This document shows, in pieces, positions 52,624 through 60,807 of a DNA stretch of 64,000 nt. A program made the position numbers and the translations under genes. Below the pieces are notes generated by a model. That model worked only from the letters and a program-made list of their open reading frames with translations. It did not search any database and was not told where the DNA came from. This DNA is from Agreia sp. Leaf283. Lineage in GTDB: Bacteria > Actinomycetota > Actinomycetes > Actinomycetales > Microbacteriaceae. Position 1 is the first letter of the stretch. Each line of letters opens with the position of its first letter. The DNA lies in assembly GCF_001422485.1 (NCBI RefSeq), contig NZ_LMNF01000001.1:1215050-1279049 (forward strand), read 5' to 3'.

Positions 52624-53934
52624 TCAGCCGCGCGAGTTTTTACGCGGGAACAGGTGGCCGAGCGCGGCCGGCGGTCGCATCGTTGTTCCCGCGACCACGA
52701 GCACGGCCAGGGTCACGAGGTAGGGCGCGGCGGTCGGCAGCTCGCTGGGAAGCGGCACGAACACGAAAACGAGCACGAGGGCGATGCCGAGCAGGAGCGG
52801 CGCGAGTCCTCCCCGGCGCTTGCCCGCGAACATCCGGCTGAGACCGATCGCCACGAAGACGATCGCCAGGATGAAGAGCAGCGCCTTGAACGTCTCCGGC
52901 CTTCCGAGCCCGACGGCGTCGCTGAAGCCGAACAGGCTCGACCCCAGGAAGACGCCCGACGGCATCCAGTTGCCGAAAATGAGCGTCGCGAGGCCGATGA
53001 ATCCTCTGCCGGCCGTCTGGTTCTCGACGTACGCCTGCGAGATGAGGGCGAGATAGCCGCCCGCGAATCCGGCGAGGCCGCTGCCCACGAGAACCGCCAC
53101 CCAGCGGGTTCGGTGAACGCTGCCTCCGAGGGCCTGCAGTGCGGCGGGCTGCTCGCCCGCAGCCCGCCAGCGCAGCCCGAACGGAGTGCGCCACAGGATG
53201 TATGCCGTCGCGGGAATGAGGAGCAGACCGATGATCGCGGCGAGTGAGACGTCGCGCGTGAGTCCACCCACGATGCCGCCCAGCTGGGTGATCACGGGGA
53301 TGCCCGACGCCTCCATGGCGCGAGTCGCATCAGGGGTGCCGAATCCTCCTGAGAGGAAGGGGATGCCGATGTTCGGCAACGAGCCGTCGATGCGCGGTGA
53401 CCGCGAGATCGTGCCGCCGTCGACCCCGTTGAACACGATGTCCGACATGAAACGGGCGAGCGCCGCGGCGACGACGTTGATGGAGACACCGACGATGAGC
53501 TGGTTGAGTCCCATCTCGATGCAGAGCACGGCCATCAGCAGGCCGAAGACGAGACCGCCCACGATTCCTCCGCCGAGCGCCGCCCACGGCCCCCAGAACC
53601 AGCCGAAGATGCCGGCCATCCAGGTGCCGCCGATCATCATGCCCTCGAGGCCGACGTTGATGATGCCCGCCCGTTCGGAGTACAGGCCGCCGATGGCGAC
53701 GACCGCGATCGGCACGGTCAGGCGCAGGGCCGAACCCCAGGTGGATGACGCCGAGATCCCGGGGGCGTCGGCCACGTACTGCGCCACGACGATCAGCGCG
53801 AAACCGAGAAGGCTCCAGCGCAGGGCCATGCGGAGGGTGCGCCGACTGGGCGCGAGCGAGCGCGGAGCGGCGGCGACGGTCTTCGTCGCGCCGTCGACGG
53901 TCAGGCCGGCGGCGGCCCCACTGCTGTCGGTCAT
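52624..53934 (-). CDS. Nucleoside-type ABC transporter permease, NupQ-like
   Basis: The protein has 436 residues from ATG 53934, with many spans, belonging to the BPD_transp_2 family. The motif LYSERAGIINVGLEGMMIGG is diagnostic of the permeases that pair with BMP-type nucleoside binding proteins. The C-terminus has two additional hydrophobic segments after the usual end. Its ATG overlaps the stop of the first permease gene by 4 bp. Confidence 0.92.
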   Translation of the reverse strand: MTDSSGAAAGLTVDGATKTVAAAPRSLAPSRRTLRMALRWSLLGFALIVVAQYVADAPGISASSTWGSALRLTVPIAVVAIGGLYSERAGIINVGLEGMMIGGTWMAGIFGWFWGPWAALGGGIVGGLVFGLLMAVLCIEMGLNQLIVGVSINVVAAALARFMSDIVFNGVDGGTISRSPRIDGSLPNIGIPFLSGGFGTPDATRAMEASGIPVITQLGGIVGGLTRDVSLAAIIGLLLIPATAYILWRTPFGLRWRAAGEQPAALQALGGSVHRTRWVAVLVGSGLAGFAGGYLALISQAYVENQTAGRGFIGLATLIFGNWMPSGVFLGSSLFGFSDAVGLGRPETFKALLFILAIVFVAIGLSRMFAGKRRGGLAPLLLGIALVLVFVFVPLPSELPTAAPYLVTLAVLVVAGTTMRPPAALGHLFPRKNSRG

Positions 53935-55028
53935 GAGGATGCCTCCACGGTCTGTGCGCCTGCCCTGCGTCGGCTGCGGATCGCGTTCCACAGAGCGAGC
54001 CGGCGATCGGCCTTGTCGGTGAACCAGTAGCCGATGGCGCTCGAGAGCAGGATCACGGCCATGAACACGGAGCCGACCTCGGTGGGAAGCTGAACGAGGC
54101 CGAGCACCTGCGAGCTGCGCTCGACGAACGCGAGCACGAAGGCGCCCACAGCGACGCCTATCGGATGCGATCGGCCGAGCAGGGCGGCGGCGAGACCGGT
54201 GAACATCAGGTCGGTCGGCAGGGTGCCGTCGAAGCGGAAGGCGACGCCGAGCACATGCGGAAGACCGACCAGCCCGGCGATCGCACCGGATCCGAGCATC
54301 GCCCAGATGATGCGCCGGTTCACCTTGATGCCGGCCGATTCCGCCGCCTCAGGAGACTTCGACGCCACCTGCAGGGTGAACCCGAACGTCGTGCGGTACT
54401 GGATCAGGTAGAAGACGATGCCCACGACGATGGCCAGAACGAGGAAGCCCGAGATCGACGTGCGGTTGCCGATGCCCAGGTCGACGAGCGCGGGCATCGC
54501 CCCGTCGGCGCCGATGATGGCCGTGCCCGTGTTCTGCCCTCCGCCCGAGCGGAAGACGTTGGCGAGCAGAATGGCGACGACCGTGGTCGCGATGGCGTTC
54601 ATGAGGATCGAGGTGATGACCTCGCTGACCCCGCGGTACACGCGGAGCAGCGCCGGAACCAGGGCCCAGAGAGCGCCGACCAGGCAGCACACCAGCAGGG
54701 TGATCGGCAGTCGCAGATAGAGCGGAAGGGGCAGATTGGCCGCGACCACCGCGCCGGCCAGCGCGGCGACCCGGTACTGGCCGTCGACACCGATGTTGAA
54801 CAGACCCATGCGCAGGGCGAAGGCCGCCGCGATGCCGGCGAGGTAGAGCGGCACCGCATTGTTGAGGGCCGATACGAGCGAGGCCGGCTCGATGCCGTAG
54901 TTCCACATGACCTCGTAGGCGCTGGCGGCCGAGTAGCCGCCGAAGGTGAGGAAGAGCGTGGTCACGAGCAGTGCCAGCAGCACCGATACGACGGGGCCGG
55001 CAATCGTGAGCAGGATGCGCCGCGTCAT
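53931..55028 (-). CDS. Nucleoside-type ABC transporter permease, NupP-like
   Basis: This 365-residue BPD_transp_2 permease has about ten spans. It has the AFALRMGLFNIGVDGQYRVA motif corresponding to the ERAGIINVGLEG motif of its partner. Later it has GFTLQVASKSPEAAESAGIK and a LAAALLGRSHPIGVAVGAF stretch, all typical. Overlaps at both ends (4 bp) bind it into the importer operon. Confidence 0.92.
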   Translation of the reverse strand: MTRRILLTIAGPVVSVLLALLVTTLFLTFGGYSAASAYEVMWNYGIEPASLVSALNNAVPLYLAGIAAAFALRMGLFNIGVDGQYRVAALAGAVVAANLPLPLYLRLPITLLVCCLVGALWALVPALLRVYRGVSEVITSILMNAIATTVVAILLANVFRSGGGQNTGTAIIGADGAMPALVDLGIGNRTSISGFLVLAIVVGIVFYLIQYRTTFGFTLQVASKSPEAAESAGIKVNRRIIWAMLGSGAIAGLVGLPHVLGVAFRFDGTLPTDLMFTGLAAALLGRSHPIGVAVGAFVLAFVERSSQVLGLVQLPTEVGSVFMAVILLSSAIGYWFTDKADRRLALWNAIRSRRRAGAQTVEASS

Positions 55029-56557
55029 GCCGCCGCCTCTCCCTGGCGCCGCACGCCGGTCATGTATTCGCCCAGCTCCTGCGCATCCACGTCTGAGGGC
55101 AGGAGTTCGGCCACGATGCGGCCCTTGTAGAAGACGAGCAGGCGATCGGAGAGCGAGAGCAATTCGTCGAGGTCAGCCGAGATGAGAAGCATGCCGAGTC
55201 CGCGATCGCGGGCCGCGGTCAGTTCGGTCCAGACGGCCGACTGGGCGCCGATATCGACGCCGCGCGTGGGGTGGGCGGCGATGAGCACGTCGGGGGATGA
55301 GCCCAGTTCGCGCCCCACGATGAATTTCTGCTGGTTGCCGCCCGAGAGCGACGAGGCGAGGCTCGCGACGGAGCCGCCGCGCACGTCGAACTTCTCGATG
55401 ATCGAGGCGGCGGCCGCTGCGGCGCCGGAGCGGCTGAACCATGGGCCGCGTTTGATCGGAGCCCTCGAGTGGTAGCCGAGGGCGGCGTTCTCTCGTAGGG
55501 CCATCGACAGCACGAGACCGTCCTTGTGCCTGTCTTCGGGAATGTAGGCCATGCCGCGGGCGCGGCGCTGCTCGGTGGTGAGGGCGCTGATGTCGTGCCC
55601 GCCCAGCGACACGGTGCCGGTGCTGGCGGCACGGCCGAGAAGGGCGAGCAGCAGTTCGGACTGCCCATTGCCCTCGACACCGGCGATTCCGACGATCTCG
55701 CCGCTGTGCACGGCGAACGACACGTCGTCGAGCGCGGCGACCTCGCCGTCGAGGCCGACGCTGAGGTTGTCGGCGGAGAGCACGACGTCGTCGCCGGGCG
55801 GCAGGGAGCGGGGGCTCACCGACGGCATGGCGACCTTCACCATCAGCGAGGCGAGTTCGGCGGCGCTGGTCTCCGACGCGATGCGGTGCCCCACCACCTC
55901 GCCCGCCCGGATGACGGTGATCTCGTCGGCGAAGTCGAGCACCTCGTCGAGCTTGTGCGAGATGAAGATCACGGCGGCACCCTCGGCGGTGAACGCGCGC
56001 ATCGCCGCGAACAGCGACTGCGCCTCGCTCGGAACGAGCACCGCGGTCGGCTCATCGAGGATGATGATGCGGGCGTCGCGATAGAGCACCTTGAGGATCT
56101 CGACGCGCTGTCGGCCTCCCACGCCGAGCTCGCGCACGACGGCGTTCACGTCGACCGGGAAACCGTTCGTCGCGGCGAGTTCCTCGACGCTCCGACGGGC
56201 GGCCCGGCTGTCGAGCCGCAGGGCCGAGCCCGGCTCGTCGGCGAGCACCACGTTCTCCCACACGCTGAGCGCGTCGGCGAGCAGGAAGTGCTGGTGCACG
56301 ATGCCGATGCCGGCGCGCTGGGCGTCGCGGGGCGACGAGAACGTGCGAGGCTCGCCCGCGATCGTGATCGTGCCCTCATCGGGGTGCTCCTCACCGGCGA
56401 GGATCTTCATGAGGGTCGACTTGCCCGCACCGTTCTCTCCGACGATCGCGTGTACCGTGCCCGCTTTCACGGACAGGTCGATGCGGTCGTTGGCGGTGAA
56501 GGCGCCGAACCTCTTGACGATGCCCGTCAGGCGCACCAGCTCTTCCTGCTTCTGCAT
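55025..56557 (-). CDS. Double ABC ATPase of the nucleoside/sugar importer
   Basis: The protein has 510 residues with two fused ABC domains, as in RbsA/NupO. Domain 1 has Walker A GENGAGKST (about 37-45) and the family form of the signature (VGGRQRVEILKVL). In domain 2 the Walker A reads GVEGNGQSE, degenerate as is usual in this family, with signature SLSGGNQQKFIVGREL. It energises both permeases. Its ribosome site lies in an 18-bp tandem duplication. Confidence 0.93.
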   Translation of the reverse strand: MQKQEELVRLTGIVKRFGAFTANDRIDLSVKAGTVHAIVGENGAGKSTLMKILAGEEHPDEGTITIAGEPRTFSSPRDAQRAGIGIVHQHFLLADALSVWENVVLADEPGSALRLDSRAARRSVEELAATNGFPVDVNAVVRELGVGGRQRVEILKVLYRDARIIILDEPTAVLVPSEAQSLFAAMRAFTAEGAAVIFISHKLDEVLDFADEITVIRAGEVVGHRIASETSAAELASLMVKVAMPSVSPRSLPPGDDVVLSADNLSVGLDGEVAALDDVSFAVHSGEIVGIAGVEGNGQSELLLALLGRAASTGTVSLGGHDISALTTEQRRARGMAYIPEDRHKDGLVLSMALRENAALGYHSRAPIKRGPWFSRSGAAAAAASIIEKFDVRGGSVASLASSLSGGNQQKFIVGRELGSSPDVLIAAHPTRGVDIGAQSAVWTELTAARDRGLGMLLISADLDELLSLSDRLLVFYKGRIVAELLPSDVDAQELGEYMTGVRRQGEAAA

Positions 56558-56562
56558 GCCAG

Positions 56563-56598
56563 TCCTTCTCGGCTAGAGCGTCCTTCTCGGCTAGAGCG
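56563..56598. repeat. Exact 18-bp tandem duplication carrying stop codon and ribosome site
   Basis: TCCTTCTCGGCTAGAGCG occurs twice in a row (56563-56580 and 56581-56598). On the coding (minus) strand each copy holds the TAG stop context of the binding-protein gene and a GAGAAGGA ribosome site. Only the downstream copy is close to the ATPase start. It looks like a recent slippage event. Confidence 0.9.
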
Positions 56599-57637
56599 CC
56601 GACGTCACCGTGATCGTTCCGGCGATGATATCCGCCTTGGCCTTCTCGAGCTGCTCGCTGTACTGGTCGACGAAGCCGCCCGAGGTCGAGTAGCCGACGC
56701 CGTCGTTGGACAGGTCGAAGTCCTGCTCGCCCTCTTCGAGGGTTCCATCGAGGAATGCCTTGATCGAGTCCTCGACGGCCACATTCACGTTCTTGATGGC
56801 CGAGGTCAGGATGTACGGCTTGATCGAGTCGTCGACCTGCTCGTAGACGTCGCCGTCGACCCCGATGGCCCAGTTCTTCTGGGCGTCGGTGCTGGATGCG
56901 GCCGCCTGCTCGTAGACGCCCTGGCCCGATCCGCCGGCTGCGGCGTAGATGACGTCGGCTCCGCTGGAGTACATCGATGCGGCGGCCTCCTTGCCCTTGG
57001 TCGGGTCGGAGAATCCGGTGAAGTCACCGAGGGGAGCCAGGTAGGTGGAGTCGACCGTGATGTTCGGGTCGACCGAGGTGGCGCCGGCCTCGAAGCCGAC
57101 GAAGAAGTTCTGGATGCTCGGCTGGTCGACGCCGCCGATGAATCCCACGTGGCCCGTCTTCGACGCGAGTGCCGCCGCCATGCCGACGAGGTAGGAGGAC
57201 TGCTCTGCGGCGAACGAGATGGTGGTGGTGTCGGGGATGACCGTGCCCTTGTCGATGTCGACGGCCACGAACTGCGTGTCGGGGTGGTCGGTCGTCTGCT
57301 CCATCGGGGTCGCGTACTGGAACCCGATGCCGATGGCGAGGCCGGCTCCCTCGGAGATGGCGAGGTCGAGGCGGTCCTGGTAGTCGTCGGTGTTGGGGCT
57401 GGAGAGGTCGATGGGAGTGAAGTCGAGGCTGTCCTGCGCATCGGTGAACCCCTTGTACGCGCTGTCCATGAACGAGAAGTCACCCGTCGTTCCGTAGAGC
57501 ATCGCGACCTTGGGAAGGTCGGGATCGGTGCTGGCGCCCGTGGTGGCCGTCTTGCCGGAGCAGGCCGTGAGCGCGAGCGAGGCGGCGAGCACGAGGCCGC
57601 CGACCGCGAAGAGGCGAGAGCTGTGGATGCGTGACAA
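56591..57637 (-). CDS. BMP-family nucleoside-binding lipoprotein
   Basis: This 348-residue protein begins at TTG 57637, which lies 5 bases after AAGGAGA. No ATG in the extended frame has such a signal. The signal ends in lipobox LTAC (Cys26). The mature protein is of the basic membrane protein (PnrA/BmpA) family, with LPKVAMLYGTTGDFSFMDSA at the start and IGVDGDVYEQVDDSIKPYIL further on. Characterised members bind purine nucleosides. First gene of the importer operon; the promoter overlaps a palindrome at 57712. Confidence 0.9.
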   Translation of the reverse strand: MSRIHSSRLFAVGGLVLAASLALTACSGKTATTGASTDPDLPKVAMLYGTTGDFSFMDSAYKGFTDAQDSLDFTPIDLSSPNTDDYQDRLDLAISEGAGLAIGIGFQYATPMEQTTDHPDTQFVAVDIDKGTVIPDTTTISFAAEQSSYLVGMAAALASKTGHVGFIGGVDQPSIQNFFVGFEAGATSVDPNITVDSTYLAPLGDFTGFSDPTKGKEAAASMYSSGADVIYAAAGGSGQGVYEQAAASSTDAQKNWAIGVDGDVYEQVDDSIKPYILTSAIKNVNVAVEDSIKAFLDGTLEEGEQDFDLSNDGVGYSTSGGFVDQYSEQLEKAKADIIAGTITVTSAL

Positions 57638-57678
57638 AAGGGTCTCCTTCGGACGGTTCGATAGGGCGACGGTACGCC

Positions 57679-57692
57679 GCAAAACGCTTTGC
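57679..57692. promoter_or_regulatory. Inverted repeat GCAAA-acgc-TTTGC in the importer / GATase divergent region
   Basis: Perfect 5-bp arms, 42 bp before the importer start. A related half, GCAAAACG, recurs at 57736-57743 near the other gene. This looks like a regulator site; the centre resembles LacI-family operators. No regulator gene is next to it. Confidence 0.5.
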
Positions 57693-57711
57693 AGTGTTTC
57701 CCGAATGTTTC

Positions 57712-57728
57712 GAGTATAAGAAATACTC
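57712..57728. promoter_or_regulatory. Palindrome GAGTAT-aagaa-ATACTC overlapping the importer -10 region
   Basis: Perfect 6-bp arms with a 5-bp spacer, centred in the 125-bp divergent region. On the minus strand its right part gives TATACT, a good -10 for the importer operon, with TTTGCA as a possible -35 16 bp upstream. Bound protein would cover that promoter. Confidence 0.65.
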
Positions 57729-57762
57729 CGGGGGTGCAAAACGATTGGTATACAGTGCTGCC

Positions 57763-58518
57763 ATGTCACGCGTCCTGCTCCTCGGAGAATCCTGGTTCGT
57801 CTATTCGGTTCACCAGAAGGGCTTCGACTCCTTTCACACCTCCGAGTTCACTCTGGGCGGGCAGGAGTTCGTCGCCGCCCTGCGCTCGGCGGGTCACGAC
57901 GTCACCCACATTCCGGCGCACGAGATCTCGACGCGCCTGCCCGCCGATGCCGAGGGCATCGCGGCGGTCGCCGATGTCGTCGTGATCTCCGACGTCGGAG
58001 CCAACACGTTCCAGCTCCCCCCGGCCACCTTCACCCGGTCCGAGGCACAGCCCGACCGCACGGAAGCCCTGCGCGAGTTCGTGCAGCTCGGCGGCGGCCT
58101 CCTCATGGTCGGCGGCTATCTCACGTTCTCCGGCATCGATGCGAAGGCGCGATGGGGGCGCACGCCGCTCGCCGAGGCGCTTCCCGTCGAGATCCTCGAT
58201 CGCGACGACCGGGTGGAGCTCCCGGCCGGCGCCGCGCCGCAGCTCGCCTACGCGCATCCCATCACCGACGGGCTCGACGAGCAGTGGCCCGAGCTGCTCG
58301 GCCTCAACGAGGTGACCACCCGGCCGGGCGCGGCGACGCTCGCGAGCTGCGCCGGGCATCCGTTGCTGGCCGTGGGAGGCTATGGCGCGGGTCGAAACGC
58401 CGCGTTCACCTCCGACCTCGCGCCGCACTGGGCGCCGCCCGCATTCCTGGGCTGGGCGGGCTATGCCCCGCTCTTCGACCGCACGATACGGTGGCTCGCG
58501 GGGGAGGAGATCGAATGA
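57763..58518 (+). CDS. GATase1-like (DUF1355, COG5426) protein
   Basis: The protein has 251 residues from ATG 57763, 8 bases after TATACA. It has the class I glutamine amidotransferase-like fold of PF07090: MSRVLLLGESWFVYSVHQKG, the AEGIAAVADVVVISDVGANT stretch and C-terminal APHWAPPAFLGWAGYAPLF. The nucleophilic Cys of true GATases is not in its usual place (GGGLLMVGGY), so glutaminase activity is doubtful. It is the first gene of a three-gene operon with an amidohydrolase and a creatininase-like protein (4-bp overlaps). Confidence 0.85.
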   Translation: MSRVLLLGESWFVYSVHQKGFDSFHTSEFTLGGQEFVAALRSAGHDVTHIPAHEISTRLPADAEGIAAVADVVVISDVGANTFQLPPATFTRSEAQPDRTEALREFVQLGGGLLMVGGYLTFSGIDAKARWGRTPLAEALPVEILDRDDRVELPAGAAPQLAYAHPITDGLDEQWPELLGLNEVTTRPGAATLASCAGHPLLAVGGYGAGRNAAFTSDLAPHWAPPAFLGWAGYAPLFDRTIRWLAGEEIE

Positions 58519-59960
58519 CGAACGAGCAGACGACCCAGGAAGCAGGGCGGGCACACGAGCAGCCCGTGCACACCATCATCACCGGGGCGACGGTTCTCAG
58601 TCGCACGACCCGGCCCGCCCCGAACTACACCGCGCTGCCGCGCACCGATGTCGCGGCGCGCGGAACGGCGACGTTCCTCGACGACCATGCCATCGGCATC
58701 CGGGGCAACACGATCGCGTGGGTGAAACCCAGCGTCGAGGTGACCCTGGCCGAGCGTGACGCGGCGACGACGCTCATCGACGGCCGAGGACACGTGGCCA
58801 TTCCCGGGCTCATGAACTCTCACACGCACTCGCCGATGACCATGTTCCGAGGCTCGGCCGAAGACGTGCCCACCAGCGAGTGGTTCAACGCCCACATCTG
58901 GCCGATGGAGGTCAACCTCACCGAGCGCGACGTGACCTTGGGCGCGCAGCTCGCCGTGGGGGAGATGCTGCTCGCCGGTGTCACGAGCTTCGCCGATCAC
59001 TACTTCTCGACAGACCGCATCGCCGAGGTCGTGGCCGAAAGCGGCGCGCGGGCACTTCTCGCCTCGACCTTCTTCTCGTCGCAGGGGGAGGAGGGGATCG
59101 AGCGGTCCGCGGCGTTCGCCGAGCGCTGGAACGGCGCCGCAGACGGCCGAATCACCACCGCGATGGGACCGCACGCGACCTACACGGTGAACGACGCCGA
59201 CCTCGAGAAGACGGCCGAGCACGCCCGCCGTCTCGGAGTGCGCACCCACATCCACGCGTCCGAGAGCCCCTCGCAGACCCGCTCGAGTCTCGACCGGCTC
59301 GGGGTCACGCCCATCCAGGTGCTGCACGACACCGGCATCCTCGAGACCGGGGCCATCATCGCGCACGGCGCGGGCATCATCGAAGACGACCTGCGCTGGC
59401 TCAGACCCTGGGCAGACCGGGTCGCGGTCGCCTCGTGCAGCAAGGTGTACCTGAAGCACGCGCAGTCAGGCGGCACGCCCGTGAAGACGCTGCACGATGC
59501 CGGCATCACCGTGGGGGTCGGCACCGATGGACCCGCCTCGCACAACACCCTCGACGTGCTCGAGAGCGTGCGTTTCCTCTCGATGGTGCAGAAGAACGTG
59601 CACAGCGACGCCACCTGGTTGACCTCGCAGCACGCCCTCGACCTGGCCACCCGGCAGAGCGCGCACGCGTTCGGGCTCGGCGACTCGCTGGGCGCGCTCC
59701 TGCCCGGCTACACGGCCGACATCGTGCTGATCGACACCTTGGTTCCGCACATGCAGCCCATGCACGACCTGGCCGCGGCGCTGGTGCTGAGCGTCAAGTC
59801 CTCCGACGTGCGCACGGTGCTCGTCGACGGCCGCGTCGTCGTGTCGGGTGGGCGGCTCACCACCATCGACGTCGCGAGCGTGGCCGACGAGCTGCAGCGC
59901 CGGGTGCCCGCCCTGCGCGACACCTCGCACGGCCGTTCGATCCAGGATTACGCGCCGTGA
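58515..59960 (+). CDS. Amidohydrolase, aromatic deaminase group (SAH/MTA deaminase or guanine-deaminase-like)
   Basis: This 481-residue protein of the TRZ/ATZ/SsnA-type cytosine-deaminase-like branch of the amidohydrolases has metal ligands in LMNSHTHSPMTMFRG (HxH), THIHASES, IAHGAGII and VGTDGPASHN. It has an N-terminal extension of about 25 residues. The C-terminus (SHGRSIQDYAP) is nearly the same as that of the amidohydrolase at 60808, so the two are paralogues. Likely reaction: hydrolytic deamination of a purine-like ring. The ATGA start overlaps the GATase stop. Confidence 0.87.
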   Translation: MTNEQTTQEAGRAHEQPVHTIITGATVLSRTTRPAPNYTALPRTDVAARGTATFLDDHAIGIRGNTIAWVKPSVEVTLAERDAATTLIDGRGHVAIPGLMNSHTHSPMTMFRGSAEDVPTSEWFNAHIWPMEVNLTERDVTLGAQLAVGEMLLAGVTSFADHYFSTDRIAEVVAESGARALLASTFFSSQGEEGIERSAAFAERWNGAADGRITTAMGPHATYTVNDADLEKTAEHARRLGVRTHIHASESPSQTRSSLDRLGVTPIQVLHDTGILETGAIIAHGAGIIEDDLRWLRPWADRVAVASCSKVYLKHAQSGGTPVKTLHDAGITVGVGTDGPASHNTLDVLESVRFLSMVQKNVHSDATWLTSQHALDLATRQSAHAFGLGDSLGALLPGYTADIVLIDTLVPHMQPMHDLAAALVLSVKSSDVRTVLVDGRVVVSGGRLTTIDVASVADELQRRVPALRDTSHGRSIQDYAP

Positions 59961-60700
59961 TCGAGGCGGCTCGCTCGACCTGGCCCGAGGTGGCCGCGCA
60001 TGTCTCCGCCACGTCGGGCGTCGCCATCCTGCCGTTCGGCGCGCTCGAGCAGCACGGCCCTCAGCTGCCCCTGTCGACCGACACCGCGACCGCCGAGGAG
60101 GTCGCACGGCGGCTGGCGACCCTGCTCGACGCCGTACTGCTGCCGCCGGTGCACTACGGCGAGACCTGGAACAACGCGGGCTACCCCGGAACCGTCTCGC
60201 TGTCGCCGGGAACCGTGACCGCGATCGCGAAGGACATCGGGGGCTCGCTCGTTCTCTCAGGGGTGCGCGCGCTCGTGATCGTGAACGGCGACTGGGGCAA
60301 CCGGGCGCCGCTCACACTCGCCGCCCGCGAACTCGTCGACGAGGGGGTCATCCCCGCCCTCGTTCTCGATTATCCCGGCATGGATGCCGCCATCGACGAG
60401 GTGCGCGAGTCGCGTCCGGCTGCTCCAGGGCTGAACCACGCCGAGGAGGTCGAGACCTCGATCATGCTGGCGATCGACCCGTCGACCGTGCATCCCGAGC
60501 GCTATGTCGCCGAGTACCCGGTGTTTCCGCCGGAGTTCGGAACCGTGCCGATGCAGCTGCACCCCTTCTCGCCGAGCGGCGTGTTCGGCGACCCGTCGGT
60601 TGCCACGGCCGCCAAGGGGGAGTACATCCTCGCCCGAACGGTCGAGGCCTCCCTCGAGGTGCTCGAGACTTTCCTGAGCACCCTCCCCCCGCGCCCCTAG
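59957..60700 (+). CDS. Creatininase-like protein with altered metal motif
   Basis: The protein has 247 residues from GTG 59957. It has the creatininase fold: LPFGALEQHGPQLPLSTDTA (Glu, His and Asp ligands present) and NHAEEVETSIML (Glu). The otherwise near-invariant NGHGGN reads NGDWGN, so a metal-binding His is replaced by Asp. Family members hydrolyse cyclic or linear amides (creatinine, formamidopyrimidine, mycofactocin precursor). Third gene of the operon, overlapping the amidohydrolase by 4 bp (GTGA). Confidence 0.87.
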   Translation: MIEAARSTWPEVAAHVSATSGVAILPFGALEQHGPQLPLSTDTATAEEVARRLATLLDAVLLPPVHYGETWNNAGYPGTVSLSPGTVTAIAKDIGGSLVLSGVRALVIVNGDWGNRAPLTLAARELVDEGVIPALVLDYPGMDAAIDEVRESRPAAPGLNHAEEVETSIMLAIDPSTVHPERYVAEYPVFPPEFGTVPMQLHPFSPSGVFGDPSVATAAKGEYILARTVEASLEVLETFLSTLPPRP

Positions 60701-60717
60701 CCGCAGCGCTCCGGCGC

Positions 60718-60779
60718 ATGTTGCTCGCGGCGACGGATGTTGCCGGTCGCCCGGGCACATCCGTCGCGCTCGGCAACAT
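60718..60779. terminator. Long imperfect hairpin between convergent operons
   Basis: Arms of 23 bp (60718-60740 and 60757-60779) pair with a mismatched middle; the outer ATGTTGC/GCAACAT and inner GACGGATGT/ACATCCGTC blocks are perfect. The loop is 16 bases. It starts 18 bp after the creatininase-like stop and ends 29 bp before the facing gene end. Confidence 0.75.
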
Positions 60780-60807
60780 TCGCGGCCGGGGCAGGGGGGC
60801 AGAAGGG

